Counted from the first letter of the stretch, positions 1-13,253 are shown. The stretch is DNA of 64,000 nt from Rosellinia necatrix (GCA_021209875.1 JAGYVD010000003.1:5456001-5520000), one strand, 5' to 3'. Numbers and translations are program-made. The notes: generated by a model from the letters alone, not told the origin.

Positions 1-558
1 AGAGCGACAGTACACGCCCGTGAAGCCCGAGGTAAGCGAGACGGCGGGTCTCGACTCGCTACAGCCAGTCTCCGGTTGGTGGATGTATGAGGTGACGGAT
101 TGATTGGTGGTACTTACTTGGGTTATGAACGCGGATTCACTTGCTCGGCATATATGTAGCGTTCTTTGCAATTACCTTTTGCCTTGCATCAGTTATACGG
201 TGATACCTCCACTGGCATCAAGTCTTTGTCAGAGCGTGCTCGCATCCTGATCCTTCCACTGTCTTTCAAACTTGAAGATAATCAGGTTTTATGAGTAGCA
301 CGAGTATTACACGGAATTACGACATGAGGCATTAGCCATACAGTATACATTTTACCGTGGTCGCTTGAGTGGTGGGGTGAAAGGTACTCGGCGGCACGAC
401 CGCAAATTCAATACATCTACCCGTCCTCACATAGCTTTACTGACGAAGTCAATCACGCAGGTATACAATGAATGATTTACCGCAACCAAACAAGCATATA
501 TATCTACACCACGAAACGAGGCCAACTGATTAGCTGACTATTTCAGCCCGCCGCCAAC
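1..558. other. Intergenic, no gene seen
   Basis: No coding signal was found on either strand. The stretch lies downstream of the stop codon of the GH55-subtilisin gene, so its right end probably holds that gene's 3' UTR. Nothing else is recognisable. Confidence 0.5.
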
Positions 559-3500
559 TCAACAACTATCACTGCCCTTGACAGCCTTGGCCGATTTGAT
601 CTTCTTCGTGCCCGGCAGTTGGACGTTGTCTTTGGAAGTATTATCAACCCAGATGCTGTCCCCGGTGCAGTCGTCATTGGAATACGCGCAGATTTTCAGA
701 TCCGGGCAGATCGCATCGGCCGATAGACACGTGGGCGGGTCCTCGGATCCGTCCTCCTGAGGCTCTTTCCAACAATCTGTAGTCCCCCGTCCGAATTTCG
801 AGTCGCTCAAAAACGAACAGAAGTCATTCTATTCACGCAGAGATGGTTAGGTCTGGGCCGCACGTTAAGATTCATGAATGGATGAGCCAACTTACCCAGA
901 AGAAGAAAACTTGCCAATAGTTGCATGGCTCGTCCGTTGGCGTGGGAGTCGAAGTCGAAGTCTCAGTCGGAGTCGGAGTGTCTGTGACAGTCGGAGTCGG
1001 CGTTGGCGTGTCAGTTGGCAATTCGGTCGGTGTGTTCGTCCCCGTAGCAACCGGTGACGTGAAGTCCGGCGGCACACCCACCGGCGTCGGATCGCAGTAG
1101 TATCCCTCGCACAGCTTGCCGCAGTTCGCCGTGCAAATAGGGCCTGGCTCGCCCGGCTGGAAGTCGACCGGCGGGCCATGAGGATCGTTGCCCCCGGCAC
1201 CGGGTAGCGGACAGGAGTCGCCCTCGTCAAACTGTCGAGCCTGGAGACCGTTTGCTGTTGTTGCTCCGCAGAACTGCCTACCCACCAGACCGTTCCAGAT
1301 GACGCGCGTGTCCCACTCCGCGGTATCCCGGAATTCGATGCGGCGTGCCAGCGTCTGTATCGTGTCGCGTATGCCAACTGGGTCTCGTCCGCCGCTGTAG
1401 CTTGGCAGCCCACGGAAGTACGCTGCGAGACCGGCAACAAGGGGAGCCGCTAAGGCGTCAGGTGTTAGTCTTCACATTCACGCGGATCCGATATGGGTCG
1501 GCGATTACTAACCAAACGATGTACCGGTGCCGATTAAAGGGATATCAACACCAGCCGCCCAAATGTTATAGATGTCCCTACCCTCCATGGCATCGAACGG
1601 AGCGCCGTAAGCGTCAACTGCACCCGCAACCATCATGCCAGGGACCTTATCCCAAGCTAGGGCGGGATAAGAGTTGGCTGGCCTTAGTGTGTTACCGGGA
1701 GCGGCAACAAAAAAACAGCCATACTTGTTGGCCATCCCTTGCATAAGCGAGGCTGCCGCACGGGAGTCAGTGAGCTGTCCGTTTGCATACGGTGAGGGAG
1801 AGACGGAATGGTGTGTATTGCTTACTCATAATGTCAAAAAAGACCGTGCTCACGGCGGCATCCTTGTCGTAACCCCAGGATAAGTTGACGACGCAAGTGT
1901 TCTTAGCCTTCGTCGCAGCATCATCGGCGATTTTGACGAATGCCTCAATCGACTTCTCCATCGGTGTCTGGGAATCGACTTGGGGCTGCGCATATACAAC
2001 CTCGGCGTTCCGAGCGATGCCTCTAGTCTTGCCGGCGGCGAGGGCGGCGACGAAGATGCCATGGTTCACGTCGGACTGGGTGGGTGTTTCGGGTGTGCCG
2101 TAGTCGACGCTTGGCAGACGACGGTAACGGGCGGCAAACTCCTGCACGCGTAAAATACGAGGTTAGAACCGCTACCTACCTAGGTAGATCACGAGAAAGA
2201 TTGAAGGGAGGGCGAGGAATGTGCGCTTACATCGTTAGTACCGTCTATCTGTCGATCTATGATGTATACTGTCTGGCCTGATCCGAACGAGTCGTCCCAA
2301 CTCGTAGCGTACTTGTTGTCCTTTGGTATATGTTCCGGCTCATTAGGAACGTCGAATTTATACCCGGGCGGCCATGAGGTCTGGGAAAGATACCAGAGGT
2401 CCGTCGATTCGACGTGTATCTCCCTCTTTGTGCGATTGGCGTTATAGGCGTTGAAAGCCTCGAGCTCCGCGACCCCTTCGGCATCGCTACGACGGCGCGT
2501 CGGTATATGACCGGGACGCTGTGGATTTCCGGGGTAATAAGCGAGGTAGGCATCCGGCACCTCCCTCGAGTTGAAGTAGTCCAACGCGAGAGGACCCATG
2601 TTGTATACAATGTAGTATGCAGTGAACGCCAGGTCGTTGGCCCGGATCTCCAGATAAGTCGCGCCTATTGCGTTCTTGCGACGTAAGAGCGCCTTCCGGA
2701 TGGCATTCTGCCCGTCGTTGTCGTAAGGATCCTTGGGCCACATGATACCATTAGGGCCAGCAGACTCGCAGCTCCAGTCAATATCGACTCTCGCTTCAAG
2801 TTGCACGCTGCGCAGTTTTAGGTCGTCTTTCTGCGTACTATTCGCAGCCTCGGTCGCCGTCGGCTGTGCTGTTGGTGTTGCTGGCGCGGTGGCTATTGCA
2901 TCCCGCTTTCTAATTGTACAGACATCTTTACTAGTCGTCGTATCGGAATCCCGAAGGTTGCAGCCCGTCACAGTAGCGCAAGTCTCCGTCACCGTGGTGG
3001 ACGTCGTCCTGGTTGTGCCCTGACTGACCGTCGTTGCGAACACACTCTTGGTCATGCACACTTCGGCTTCCGCTGGCTCGCAGTCACTTGGCTTCTGGCT
3101 AGGCTCAATGCTACCACCAGGATGGACACTTTTTCAAATATGAGTAAAACGTGTTAGCAAGAATCTACTTCCCCGAAGAGATGGTTCCGAGCTCGGCTTG
3201 GGTGGGACTTACGTGATTTCCGGCCACGGAGGCAATGTTCCCTTGACTGTGAATCCTGGCGGCCAAGGAATAGGTGGCGGTGGTCCACTACAGATAGCAC
3301 ACTGATGTTTAGCAAATCTGAAGTCTTGCGACGGTATGCGCCGAAGTTACTTACGGTCCCCATCTTCCTGGCGGGAAATTCCACTCCCAGCCGTTGATCT
3401 CAACATCAAATGGGCCCGGCCATGATATGCAGATCTGCGATGGTTGGGTGTTAGTAGTATTCAACATCCAAGAAAAAAAAATTCATTTAAAGCATAACGT

Positions 3501-6500
3501 ACAAAAAAGAACCACAGTTTGCAACTTGACTTCCAATGATTATCATCAGGGTCGTCGTCGTCATCTTCCCCTTCGTCGGGAACCGGAGTCGGGACTGGGG
3601 TAGGATCCAGATCGGTAGGCCAGCGTGTCGGAGCATTGGGATCCGGCTCCGGACCAGTGTAGTCAGGCTTGGTAATCGGGGGAATAGATACGGGCGTGGG
3701 ACTTGAAGGGGCGGTCGGGAATGTCCAGCCAGGATTCGTAGTAGAGTTCCCAGTCAATGTCCATTGATCGGGCGGACCAAGAGTAATACGGGGCCAGGGA
3801 GGAAGATGAAGAGTTCTAGTCTGATCACCGATCGTGGTGGTTACGTCTGGTATGTCAACGCTGTCATATGGCGTAATGGTCTTTGAGCTCTGGCTGCTTG
3901 AGACGACTACATTCGAGTAGCTCATCGTAGTCACCGTAATCTGAGATACGGTTACGGTGATGGCAGTAGTCGTCCCTGGCTCGAGCTGGAGCGACGTCGT
4001 ATACTTTGGAATTGAGATAGTTGTGGGCTCAGGCAATGAGCTGGGCGGAAACACCAGTCGACAGGGAGGCGTGCACTGGGCCGGCACTCCCGAGTACACC
4101 GTAGGGTCCAGGTACACCACGGGGTAATCGTCTTCAGGGGTGCCATCTTTGGGGAACCAGACGCTGATTTCGGTCGTAAAGCCTTGCTGCGCGTCTTTGC
4201 TTGAGATATTATAGTCTTCGCACGTTGCGAGCTCTACGACGCCTTTGGTGAAAATGTTGTAAATGGCCACGGATTTAGAGCCCTTGACCTCCATGATGCG
4301 AGACTGGCAGCTCTCGGCCTTCAAACACGGTTGCTGGACATAGTTTTCAAACCATGAATACAGCCCGGCACTGTGCACTGTGATGCCCTCGGAGTCAAGG
4401 ATTCGCAGACCCCAAGCTTCCTTGCATCCATCTTCGTCGCAATCGGAGAAGTCGGGATCCCCGTTGAAATGAGCTTGCGATGAGTTGAAGGGCATTGGCG
4501 CGACAGGCTCCGGTTGGAAGTAGGGCGACTCCGTCTGGATATGCCCAAGATAGACGTTTTTAGCCTTGTACGTCTCGTATTGGTACATGATGGTGTGCTC
4601 CGAGCCGGAGCCATAGATCCAGACTGGATCCTGCGACTCTATGAGGATACCACGGGCGGAATACAGGCTGATCTGAGATACGAGCGAGTCGACTTCCCAG
4701 TACAAGCTGTAATCTATAGGCAGTCAGCACTATGCAATGGTTTTCTTATGTGTAAAAACCACCACAACGGGATCGTCTTACCATTGTCATGGTCGGCCGT
4801 CCATGCCCACATGTTCTCGAAATACCCAGAAGCATCCCGAGTTATGTGTAAGAGCATAGATGCCGTGACGCAGTTCGGATTGAAGGAGAGCTTGGGGCAA
4901 GTCGCCATATCGAGCCCGGTACCAATCCCTCCACCAACCCGGATGTGGGAGTCCCAGAGACCCGCGGCCCCGGGCGACGAGGCTTTGATATTCCACTCGA
5001 CCATGATGGCCCCGGCTGTCGGGCCGTTGACAGTGAACAGCATCTCCACGATCTCCATCGTGCCCACGTCACCCGCCTCGCCAATGCGCACGGCAACCTT
5101 CGGGCTGTCCATGTCATTGAAGTAATCCCCGGTCGCTTGGATTTGCGACCAACTCGTCCCTTGCAGCTTGGACCCGGCCGGGACAGTCACGGTGCCCTTG
5201 ATGGTGTAGATTCCCGCCGGGAAATACGCAATCATCCCCGAACCCGCAGCTTGCTTGAGAAACGAGTTGATGGCGTCGGTGTTATCCCCCGTGCCGTCAT
5301 TCGAGCAGCCGTGCTCGGTGGCAACCAAGAAGCTTCCGACGCCCATATCCTCGTATTGGGGGCGCGAGCGAGTGAAAAGCCGACCACCGTCGAGCATCTT
5401 GCTCGACATGGACGGGCGTTCCTCCACGGCCCCGGTCTGCCGGTTTCCATCCCCGCCGCCGTAGCGCAAGCCGGTAGCCCAGAGATCGACCTTCTTGCTC
5501 CCGCCGGCTAACAGCACGTCGCCGGTGGTGGCTTGGACGATTGCTCCCACATTGGTGAATTGGGTGTTGTCAATGACGATGTTGGGGGCCGTCGTGTTGT
5601 CGGCGTTGGTCAGGATACCGATTGGCGTGTTATTGATAGTCGAGTCGATGACTGATATGGAGCCGATCCCTTGTTTATCAATACCGCCCTTACCGCTGAC
5701 GTTGAAGGCGACTGTGCCTCCGTTAATCTCGATCCTCTGCCAGTTGAAGCCCCAATCCCAGATCATTTGAACCGCCGTCACGCAGTTGGTGAACTTGAGG
5801 CCAATGGCTGTGTACTGCTGGGAGCCTACTCTCCAGCCGATGGCGCCGCCCTCGAACTCGAGGTCCGAAACGAACCCACCAGACCCGTTCTCGGTGAAGA
5901 TCCCAACGTGGGTCACATTGCCGCCTGATTTCGCGGTCGTGGGCATCTTGAAGAGGAGATTCTGGAGACTCGTAGCTTGAGAGACCTGCCAATGCAGGCC
6001 CGTCGGAACCAGCTTTTGGCCGTGCTCATCCGTGGCCGATGGCATTTCCGTCAAATCGAAAACGAAGTTTCGAATCTGACGAAAAAATTGGTTCTGGTTG
6101 ACATACCTGATTCCGGTTTACGGTCAGTCGTGTGAATTCCCATCGTACGTATGGGTTACTGCAGCAACTCACCAATTGACTCCCGTGCCATCTGGTTGTG
6201 CTTGGTTCGGCACATACGGGTCAACGTCCATCAACGCAATACCGGTGAACTTATCGCAACCCTTGATGATGGCACGGTCCCCCGGATCGCTGATGAATTG
6301 CGTGTAGTAAAGTTGAATTATGGGTGTACATATCTTGTACTCGCCAGGCTAGTACGTCCGTCAGACTATGTCAATAATAGAGCGAAACATATCAGGAGGA
6401 TTAGCAATTCATACCGGAAAGTAAACGACAGCGCCCTGGACGAATGTGTTTCCACATTCTTCGCCGCAGCGGTCACCATCTTCAATCGCTGCGTTGATGG

Positions 6501-7104
6501 CTTCGACGGTATCCGTTGCCCCCGTGTTGTCTGCACCATAGTCCATGACGTTACGGTAGAAGACGTAGCCATTTCCCGCAAGAGGTGCCTGTATTTCATA
6601 TTGTCAGTCGCCTCAACAATGTCGTCTAGTAGTTGATGGTTTTTTTTTATACCTTTCCCTTCGCTGCAAGTTGAGGGAGCCAGTAACTTGATGCACGTTT
6701 GTTGTTTAGGTCGTTGGAATTGGTTGTTGTTGAGTTGTTGAGCAGTCCAGAGGCTTTCTTCTCATGAAGATTGTCCATATAGTTCTGAAAACTCCCAGAG
6801 TATGCCCAAACCGGCCCGTTGTATTTTCCTATGGCTTCAATCAGTACTTGCATCTGCTTAATATCACTTTGCTCAGGAATTATTTACCTTTGATGGGAGC
6901 AACTCCATGATTATTATTTGTGTTATCGACCATGTACTCAGGCGAAACCGGTGGCTCCTGACGATATACATCGAGCCAGCCCTGGGTTCTCCCCGTCGAA
7001 GGAGGTGAGGCCCAATTGTCTTGAATCTGATTCCAGTCGACATCGGACAAACTGCATTGAGCAGACGCCACAAGTGGCAGAATGAGCCACAAGCGTTGCA
7101 GCAT
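559..7104 (-). CDS. Secreted GH55 beta-1,3-glucanase fused to a subtilisin-like (S8) protease
   Basis: The model has 13 exons: 7104-6888, 6828-6653, 6588-6415, 6348-6173, 6106-4782, 4713-3503, 3434-3355, 3287-3213, 3128-2231, 2141-1826, 1752-1513, 1449-896, 828-559. All junctions are GT-AG and all phases close, giving 1,903 aa. Residues 1-17 look like a signal peptide. The GH55 part runs to about residue 900, with two pectate-lyase-3-like halves, the typical block RGILIESQDPVWIYG followed by SEH near residues 727-729, and GLYSWF. Pro/Thr/Ser linkers follow, including an acidic run and a Cys-bearing TTTVTETCATVTGC segment. The S8 part has Asp1436 (IIDR), His1471 (NHGIFVAAL), Asn1570 (AAPGN) and Ser1628 in GTSFAAPLVAGL; the last motif is assembled across an intron. 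The tail is Cys-rich with a Thr-Pro repeat. GH55 enzymes cleave beta-1,3-glucan outside the cell. Two adjacent genes is the alternative, but splicing across residues 1093-1170 is continuous and in frame. Confidence 0.87.
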
Positions 7105-8131
7105 CTTGAACAGTCAAGAGACTTTCTGTGACACTATCCTCCTGGCATGACAGGGAATGCCGAATACTATGGGAATTGGCGAAGTTATTCAATAGTAATT
7201 ATATTCGGCATATAATTAACGCGAACATTGTGGTCCGATCTAGGACTAAGCCGTGCCTAATACAGTCACCAAATGGCCCCCAAATTGCGGAACCCCCTTT
7301 GCCCATAGCCTCATTACTGTTATCCTCTGCTTTGGTGTCGTGTGGATGGTGTTCGCTAAATGATGGATTCCTATCCCTGTGCTTCCAGCGACCTATTATA
7401 GGGTCAAAAACTAATGATTATCGGGTGAGAAGGTCCCGTATAGTCATGAGTGTGCAGACACTTTAAGCTAAAAACATGGTGCAAGAGCAGGTCGAGGTTC
7501 TTGGCATGCATAACTTACACTGCGCGAGCTTTGCAACCCATGCTCTCGGTGCGACTCCCCTTCGGCCCGGCTCCAAGATGATGGCCTGGCAATAATATTT
7601 CCAGATAGTCACGAGATGCTGACAAACTTCCAACTCAGAGTACCCACAGCCTTACAAGCGGAGGTCAACCATGACAAGATGATTCCTTCTGGACTTTTCC
7701 ACTTCGAGGCACGCCGACTTAGGCCTCAGGGATTTTGTGAGTCGGTTGCAATATTGATCCTACGGAGCACTCCAGATCATTGCTGCGCCTCTTATTCGCA
7801 TTCACGCTGGCAGGATGTCCGCCTTATGGAAAATATGACCGAGGTAAATGACCATTCGCGACAACATTGTCACCGCACTGCCGAAACGTACTACGCGAGT
7901 GAGACGACGCAAATGGGCCGACGATCTAATTACCGACCTCCCAGAATTACCCCTAATTAAGATACAGAGTTAAGCCTAGAGACCGATCGCGATGTATCGT
8001 GGGACAGTGTTATATACCCGTCGTCCGCCTCTTCGTGGACGTTGACCCTCACGGATACCACCTGACAAACCTCGTTGAGCCCGTATAGCCCTCCATCTTT
8101 CCCAATTGCTTCCTTATTCAACACGTTGAAA
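7105..8131. other. Intergenic, divergent promoter region
   Basis: This separates the start of the minus-strand GH55-S8 gene from the plus-strand small secreted protein gene, so it should contain both promoters. Short open frames here show no family resemblance. A TATATA-like element lies near 8010. Confidence 0.4.
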
Positions 8132-8941
8132 ATGCGCTTCCCTTCAGCCCTCGTTGGCGCTTCTGCGTTTCTGGGTCTGGCTCGCGCCATCTGCTTCTTT
8201 CCAGAACCGGCTGATCAGATTTGCTATAACGCCAACGGCGCCACGCCGCAAAACCTCGACGTCCGGGAAGTGGCATTCATCGCCAGGTACTTGCGTGCCT
8301 ATCAAACGCAGGCCGTCAGCCAGGGACGTAAGTGAACCCCATCTGCGGCTCACGTAGCCCCCCTTCTCCCATGCCACCGCCTCCTCTCGCCGGCTTTCTA
8401 TATCTCCCCCTCGGCTTCTTCGGCGCGTGTGCGTGCGTGCGTACGTGCTGATAGTAAGATGGTCATCCTCCTTCCAGTCTCTCCTTTCTGGAGAATGCCG
8501 CTGCCCGACGCGGACAACTGCGCGGAATGGCAGGTGACCACCAAGGGCGGCACCTGGGCGCTGGCCAAGCTGGTTGGGGACGACGCCGCCGCCGTCACCT
8601 TCAATGACATCGCCAACACCATCGACGGCGGCGCCACGGGAGCGCAGGTCGACCAGTCGCTTACCCATTGCGGTACGGCGGGCGGACAGATGGGCGTCAT
8701 CGTGAATGCTACAGACCCCCTGTACTCGAGCGCCGAATTCGTCGACGGCGGATACACGAACCAAGGCATCGTCGGTGAGTGATACCATCTTACCAGTCTC
8801 ATTATTCTTTTCCGTCCTCTCCGGTCGTGCGAGGTCGTCTGCCTTGATGCCAAGGCGTAATTAGTGTGACTAACACGAACTGCAGTCAAGCTGGTCCATG
8901 CGCCTAGCGACAAGCTGATTAATCAGATTCAGGCGATTTAA
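8132..8941 (+). CDS. Small secreted protein, unrecognised family
   Basis: Three exons, 8132-8327, 8478-8774 and 8886-8941, join in frame through GT-AG introns to give 182 aa. The protein starts with a clear signal peptide (MRFPSALVGASAFLGLARA) followed by a mature protein that begins with Ile-Cys-Phe. Four cysteines remain in the mature part, enough for two disulfides, and it contains a Gly/Asp-rich block (NTIDGG, CGTAGGQMGV). The start is fixed by the signal peptide. The middle acceptor at 8477 was chosen for phase and is the least certain junction. I do not recognise the family. Size, secretion and cysteines fit a cell-wall protein or effector candidate, but nothing in the sequence proves either. 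The right neighbour is also a small secreted protein. Confidence 0.7.
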
Positions 8942-10141
8942 AGGTTTGGCTTATATAGTCCGTGAGGAACATGCCCATTTGTCAGTCTATAGGATTATAG
9001 CGCTTGTAGGGGAGTAGTATGGAGACCCGATGTATTTCAATTCTCATCTTAGATACATGGCTTTCTTTTAAAACTATCGCAATTAGAGATGAATTCGTTT
9101 TTTTTTTGTGTTGTTGTATGACCGGTCATAATATGCTTTTATATGTGCACCTTTGACAGATGTATGATATCGCATGCTCAAAACTCTAGACTAGAGTCCA
9201 TGCCAGTAGTTCGCGCCAAAAGATTTGCTACAGACTTTTCCAGCAACCGCAATTCGGGGAATTCCCGCGTATCACGTGGGCTATGGGCATAGATCCTAGC
9301 GAGCAGAAGCGAAAAGGCATGCGTTTTGGTAGTATTTGGATATTAATCATCTACACTATAGCCCCAACCTTGTTTGGCTGTGATCTAGGATCTAGCTCAC
9401 GTAATTGTCTACGAGAAAGTCCTAAACAGGGGGGAGCGAATCAACAAAGGATCAGGATGCACCAATATTCCCACGTTCCTGTCCGCCTGATGTTGCACTG
9501 AGGGGTAAAAGGCGGAGCAAGGGTCGGTGGTCAGCCGGCTGAATGGTGCTCTGACTTGCAGAATCCGCCATTGCCATTCATCTACCCCACCAAATAGCTT
9601 ATACAAACTATTTGAACAACTGGTGATGTCAGGTCAGGAACGGCGCGAGAGCTGTTTACTGTCTGCCTAGCAGTCAGCTCATCAAACGTTTCCATCCGAC
9701 GGCCTTCATAATAATAGCTTTGTCACTATGAATTCACCTGTATTTGGTTAGCCGTGCCCATGCCGGCGGAGTTGTACTATTGATTTACATCCCAGTAAAA
9801 AGGTCGTTTTTTGTTTATCGCCTCGGGAGCCCTACCGTAGAGAAGCGCGGAAGCACAGCCTCGCCTCGCTTCTATTATCATGTAACACAGACAAGACGTG
9901 GGAAGGGTCTGACCTTTGTTGCCATATCACACTACACTTGCAACATGCGTCTGTATGAAGGTTGATGAGCACCGTGATATTGGATATCGTCGACTATATA
10001 TACTGGAGGCCTCGCCACTTCTCTTAGCCCAGATCTTTTGAAGCAGGCGCGCAAGCTTGATACTTCTCTTCATTGTCTCTTCGTTGTCATCTTGGCAGAG
10101 TCGCACTCTTAGCTTCACACGCCTCATCCCTGATTGTCAAT
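8942..10141. other. Intergenic, no gene seen
   Basis: No convincing coding frame was found. The left part holds the likely 3' UTR of the first small secreted protein gene and the right end holds the promoter of the second. A short T tract lies near 9098-9107. Confidence 0.4.
9995..10002 (+). promoter_or_regulatory. TATA box candidate
   Basis: TATATATA lies 140 bases before the ATG at 10142, a plausible distance for a filamentous-fungal promoter. It probably serves the cysteine-rich secreted protein gene. Confidence 0.45.
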
Positions 10142-10640
10142 ATGAAGTTCACCAATTCTCTTCCGTCTGTATTGCTCCTGGCTTCAGCTGTGAAGGCCAC
10201 GCCCGTGTCCAATGATGCCAACAACTACCTGACGCTGCGCCAAACGGCTAGTGGTTGCACCTACTTGTATGTTTTCCCACCAGGAGCCCAGACTCTAAGT
10301 TCGCGTTCCAAGACTCTGATGAAACTGTCGTCAACAGTGCTGCCCCACGATGCTGCGTCCCGACTATATGCCAGTGTGCCAATGGTAAGGCGAGACACCT
10401 CGACCTCGTTCCCTTGCGATGACAGCTTGTGTGAGGCCATGCAGACAACTGACCCAGACTCTGATGAAATTAGGCTGGGTTTATCAACTCAACCAAGACA
10501 ACCTGAACCACGGACTACACGGTTGCGATCCTCCATGGGGCTTCATCGCCACGTCCAACGCCGCGTTTCCCGGCTATTGCTGCCGGGAGGCTGAGGATGG
10601 CACTTTGATCGAGGAGGGTGGTCAGACCGAGACGAACTAG
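10142..10640 (+). CDS. Small cysteine-rich secreted protein (effector-like)
   Basis: Exons 10142-10266, 10338-10384 and 10474-10640 join in phase through GT-AG introns and give 112 aa. Residues 1-20 form a signal peptide (MKFTNSLPSVLLLASAVKA). The mature protein carries the pattern C-x6-8-CC-x4-C-x-C, then a single Cys in HGCDPPWG and a closing GYCC, which suggests four disulfides. The C-terminus is acidic and polar (GGQTETN). I do not recognise a named family. Size, secretion and cysteine density fit an apoplastic effector or an antimicrobial-type protein, but function is unknown. The 47-nt middle exon encodes four of the cysteines, and splicing there is supported by phase on both sides. Confidence 0.75.
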
Positions 10641-13253
10641 ATGGGCAAGGGTTTCTCTAAACCCTGCAAAGAGGACATACGAGTACATGATCTGTCTAAA
10701 GTCTCACCATGTGGAGTTCTACATCAAGGCTCTGGGTACGCCGTAATTATCAAGATCCCCACGCAACTCTAGTCTGCCTGGTTGTCGTTTGTGTAGCGAA
10801 GCGGGAATACAGCTCTATATTTGAGCTTCTCGTCGTGCGCATGCGGCTCTGTGCTGCGTTGATGCTTCTAACCGAGGTAGCTGATTCATACACCGCACAA
10901 TATTATGAACCATTACAGCTTTCTTTTAAGTAATAAGATAATCGACAGTGGACACATGCTGCCAAAGACTTGCCGGGTTTAATCGGCACGAGAGTTGCTA
11001 TTTTCCTAAGTCGTTCGCTATGTAAACAAGCTTGAATCCTTGTTGTAAGCTGCACGCTACCGTAAAATACAGTACATGCGCGCGCGCGTTGTAACAGGTA
11101 CCTCTACTATGAATCCGATGTCATTCCGTGTTGCAACACCTTAACTTCCGTCATCCCCAGCCCGTTCCTGGCGTTCATGCGGGCGAAACGTGCTGGCAAG
11201 CCACTTTTATGCATTGGCAAGCCACTTTACGTGTTGGCTTGCATCCCACCCCTGGGGAATCCCTGCATCAATCATGATGCCCCTCCATCCCCACGCTTGC
11301 ATTGCATCAGAGTATTGGATCCTACGGGCGTAGACAGCCAATAACCTCCAGGGGCTCTTTGAGAAGGGTATCAGACTAGCTGAGCTGGTTGATCGATCTC
11401 AAGGCAGCTAGGAAACTTATCAAATCAAAAGGAATTTAAGGTAGAAGATGTATGTTACGCGTCCCTAACGAGGTGCGACTAGGAATGTTAGATGCCCTCG
11501 GTTCTTTGATGTCTTGAATAGTCCATGACACTAGACCTTCTACCCTGTGTGCCTTTGCGAAGCGATACCGGCTATGAGCACAATGTGAATTTGGCTCATG
11601 ACCTTGGCCACCTGGCCGGCATCCCAATGGACGTGATCATATTTTGGCGCTAGCTGCACGGGAGCACCGGCGAAACTCAATGTCTGCATTATTAATACTT
11701 GAGAACGGTTACACCAAGCGCATCCATGATGTGGTTTTCTCGTTTCAAATGATGTGTACAGCAGCCTAGTTGGCTATACGAGCTACCTACACGCACAGAC
11801 GACAAAGCAGGTAAGCTGAGGGAGGACAGGGTGGCATCAGTATATATCGATGTAAAAGAGACGATGTCGTTCGCAGCATAATCACGGGGGCTTGCAAATG
11901 ATGTTCAAGGTTTACATCCAGGCTGGCAAGGGGTTCACGTGGATTTTCTGATCGGCGTCGTTTAGGGCTGACACTCTCACCATGTAGCGGGTAATGCCCG
12001 GTTTGTATAACGGGGGTCTACCTCGAAGTTTGGCTCGACGATGGTGGTGATAGATACGGCCGCCGAAGGGCGTTGCCTGGACGTGGCGTGGGGCACATAC
12101 GGCACGCGGCAATAGCGTGGCCGCTCAAGGGGCTGTGTAGTGGCCGTTGGGGGTTGATTGGTTTGTACTGAAAGCGTTTGAGGAAGGGGTGGGACACGCG
12201 CGCCGTATAAACGTGCATGTCCTGGCTATCATCGCGGTGCGTAAACAGAAGCTGAGTCTGTAGCCGAGTTCATCAGCACAGGTCACCAGCAGTCAGCCGG
12301 GTCGAGTCTCTTATGCAATTCAACGCCGAGACCCATTGCAAGACGACTAAGGAACTGTTTTTACGGTAATAACGCCACCCGTGGCAGACTCGGTAGTGTT
12401 GTAAAGGGAGAGATGATTGACAGCGACCTTGGTAATTATTGGACTGGCCCTGCTTCGCGTCCGCTTTTTCCAGCCAGACCGAAGACTGCCCAAGGCCGAT
12501 GAGGACGGCGGCAATGAAGGGCTCCAAAGGGCGTGTTAGGTCGCAACGGCGACGGATGCGAAAGCGTGGTCGTAGCACACCACTCAAGTCCACGTCGAGC
12601 AATACGAGCGAGTGCGCTGCGAAGGAACAGGTGGAAAAGGAAGTGCAGCTTGCACGCGCGTGGGCCGACGATCAACTGAGGCGTTATCCGTTACCCGTTA
12701 TCCGTTATGCGGTAGAAGGAGAATCGTCGACCTAGCACGCTGTCGCCACGTCCCTCGCCGTCCTTATTCATATCTCGACGCCCGGAGGCCACCGGAGCAG
12801 GCGGTGAATTGACAGGCGCGCGTTTCGTACAGTTCGCCCCCCGAAAGGGATGCAATGAATTGGGCTAGTCGCGCTGGTGCCAGGTCGGTCGGGGATAACG
12901 GCGTCATAGTACTCGTCGCCTTGCGCCTGTTTACTTCAGCCGCCGTTGTCACGGAGTCTTGTCGTGAGCGACCACATAATTGAGCGAATGGCGCGTGAGG
13001 CTAACGGTAGTATCTAATGTATCTAATGTAGAGGCAAATATAAGTTTGGGAGAACGGAAAGGTCGAGAACGGCGTGGGGCGTAAAACACACGTAATCCCG
13101 TGACCTTGGCGTTCCTGGCCAATTCATCTTCTATAACTTCTATAACTATTTATAGTTACGAAATATTATCAAGCCGCACTAGTAGGCCCACTTCAGTGGC
13201 CGCCATCCAGCTAATCAGGGGTCAACATAGCTGTGGGCCATAACAAGTATTAT

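Noticed and set aside
892..1440. Arg-rich 182-aa frame on the minus strand
   Set aside because: It overlaps exon 12 of the GH55-protease gene in another frame; the Cys/Thr-Pro frame is the one continuous with the Ser box.
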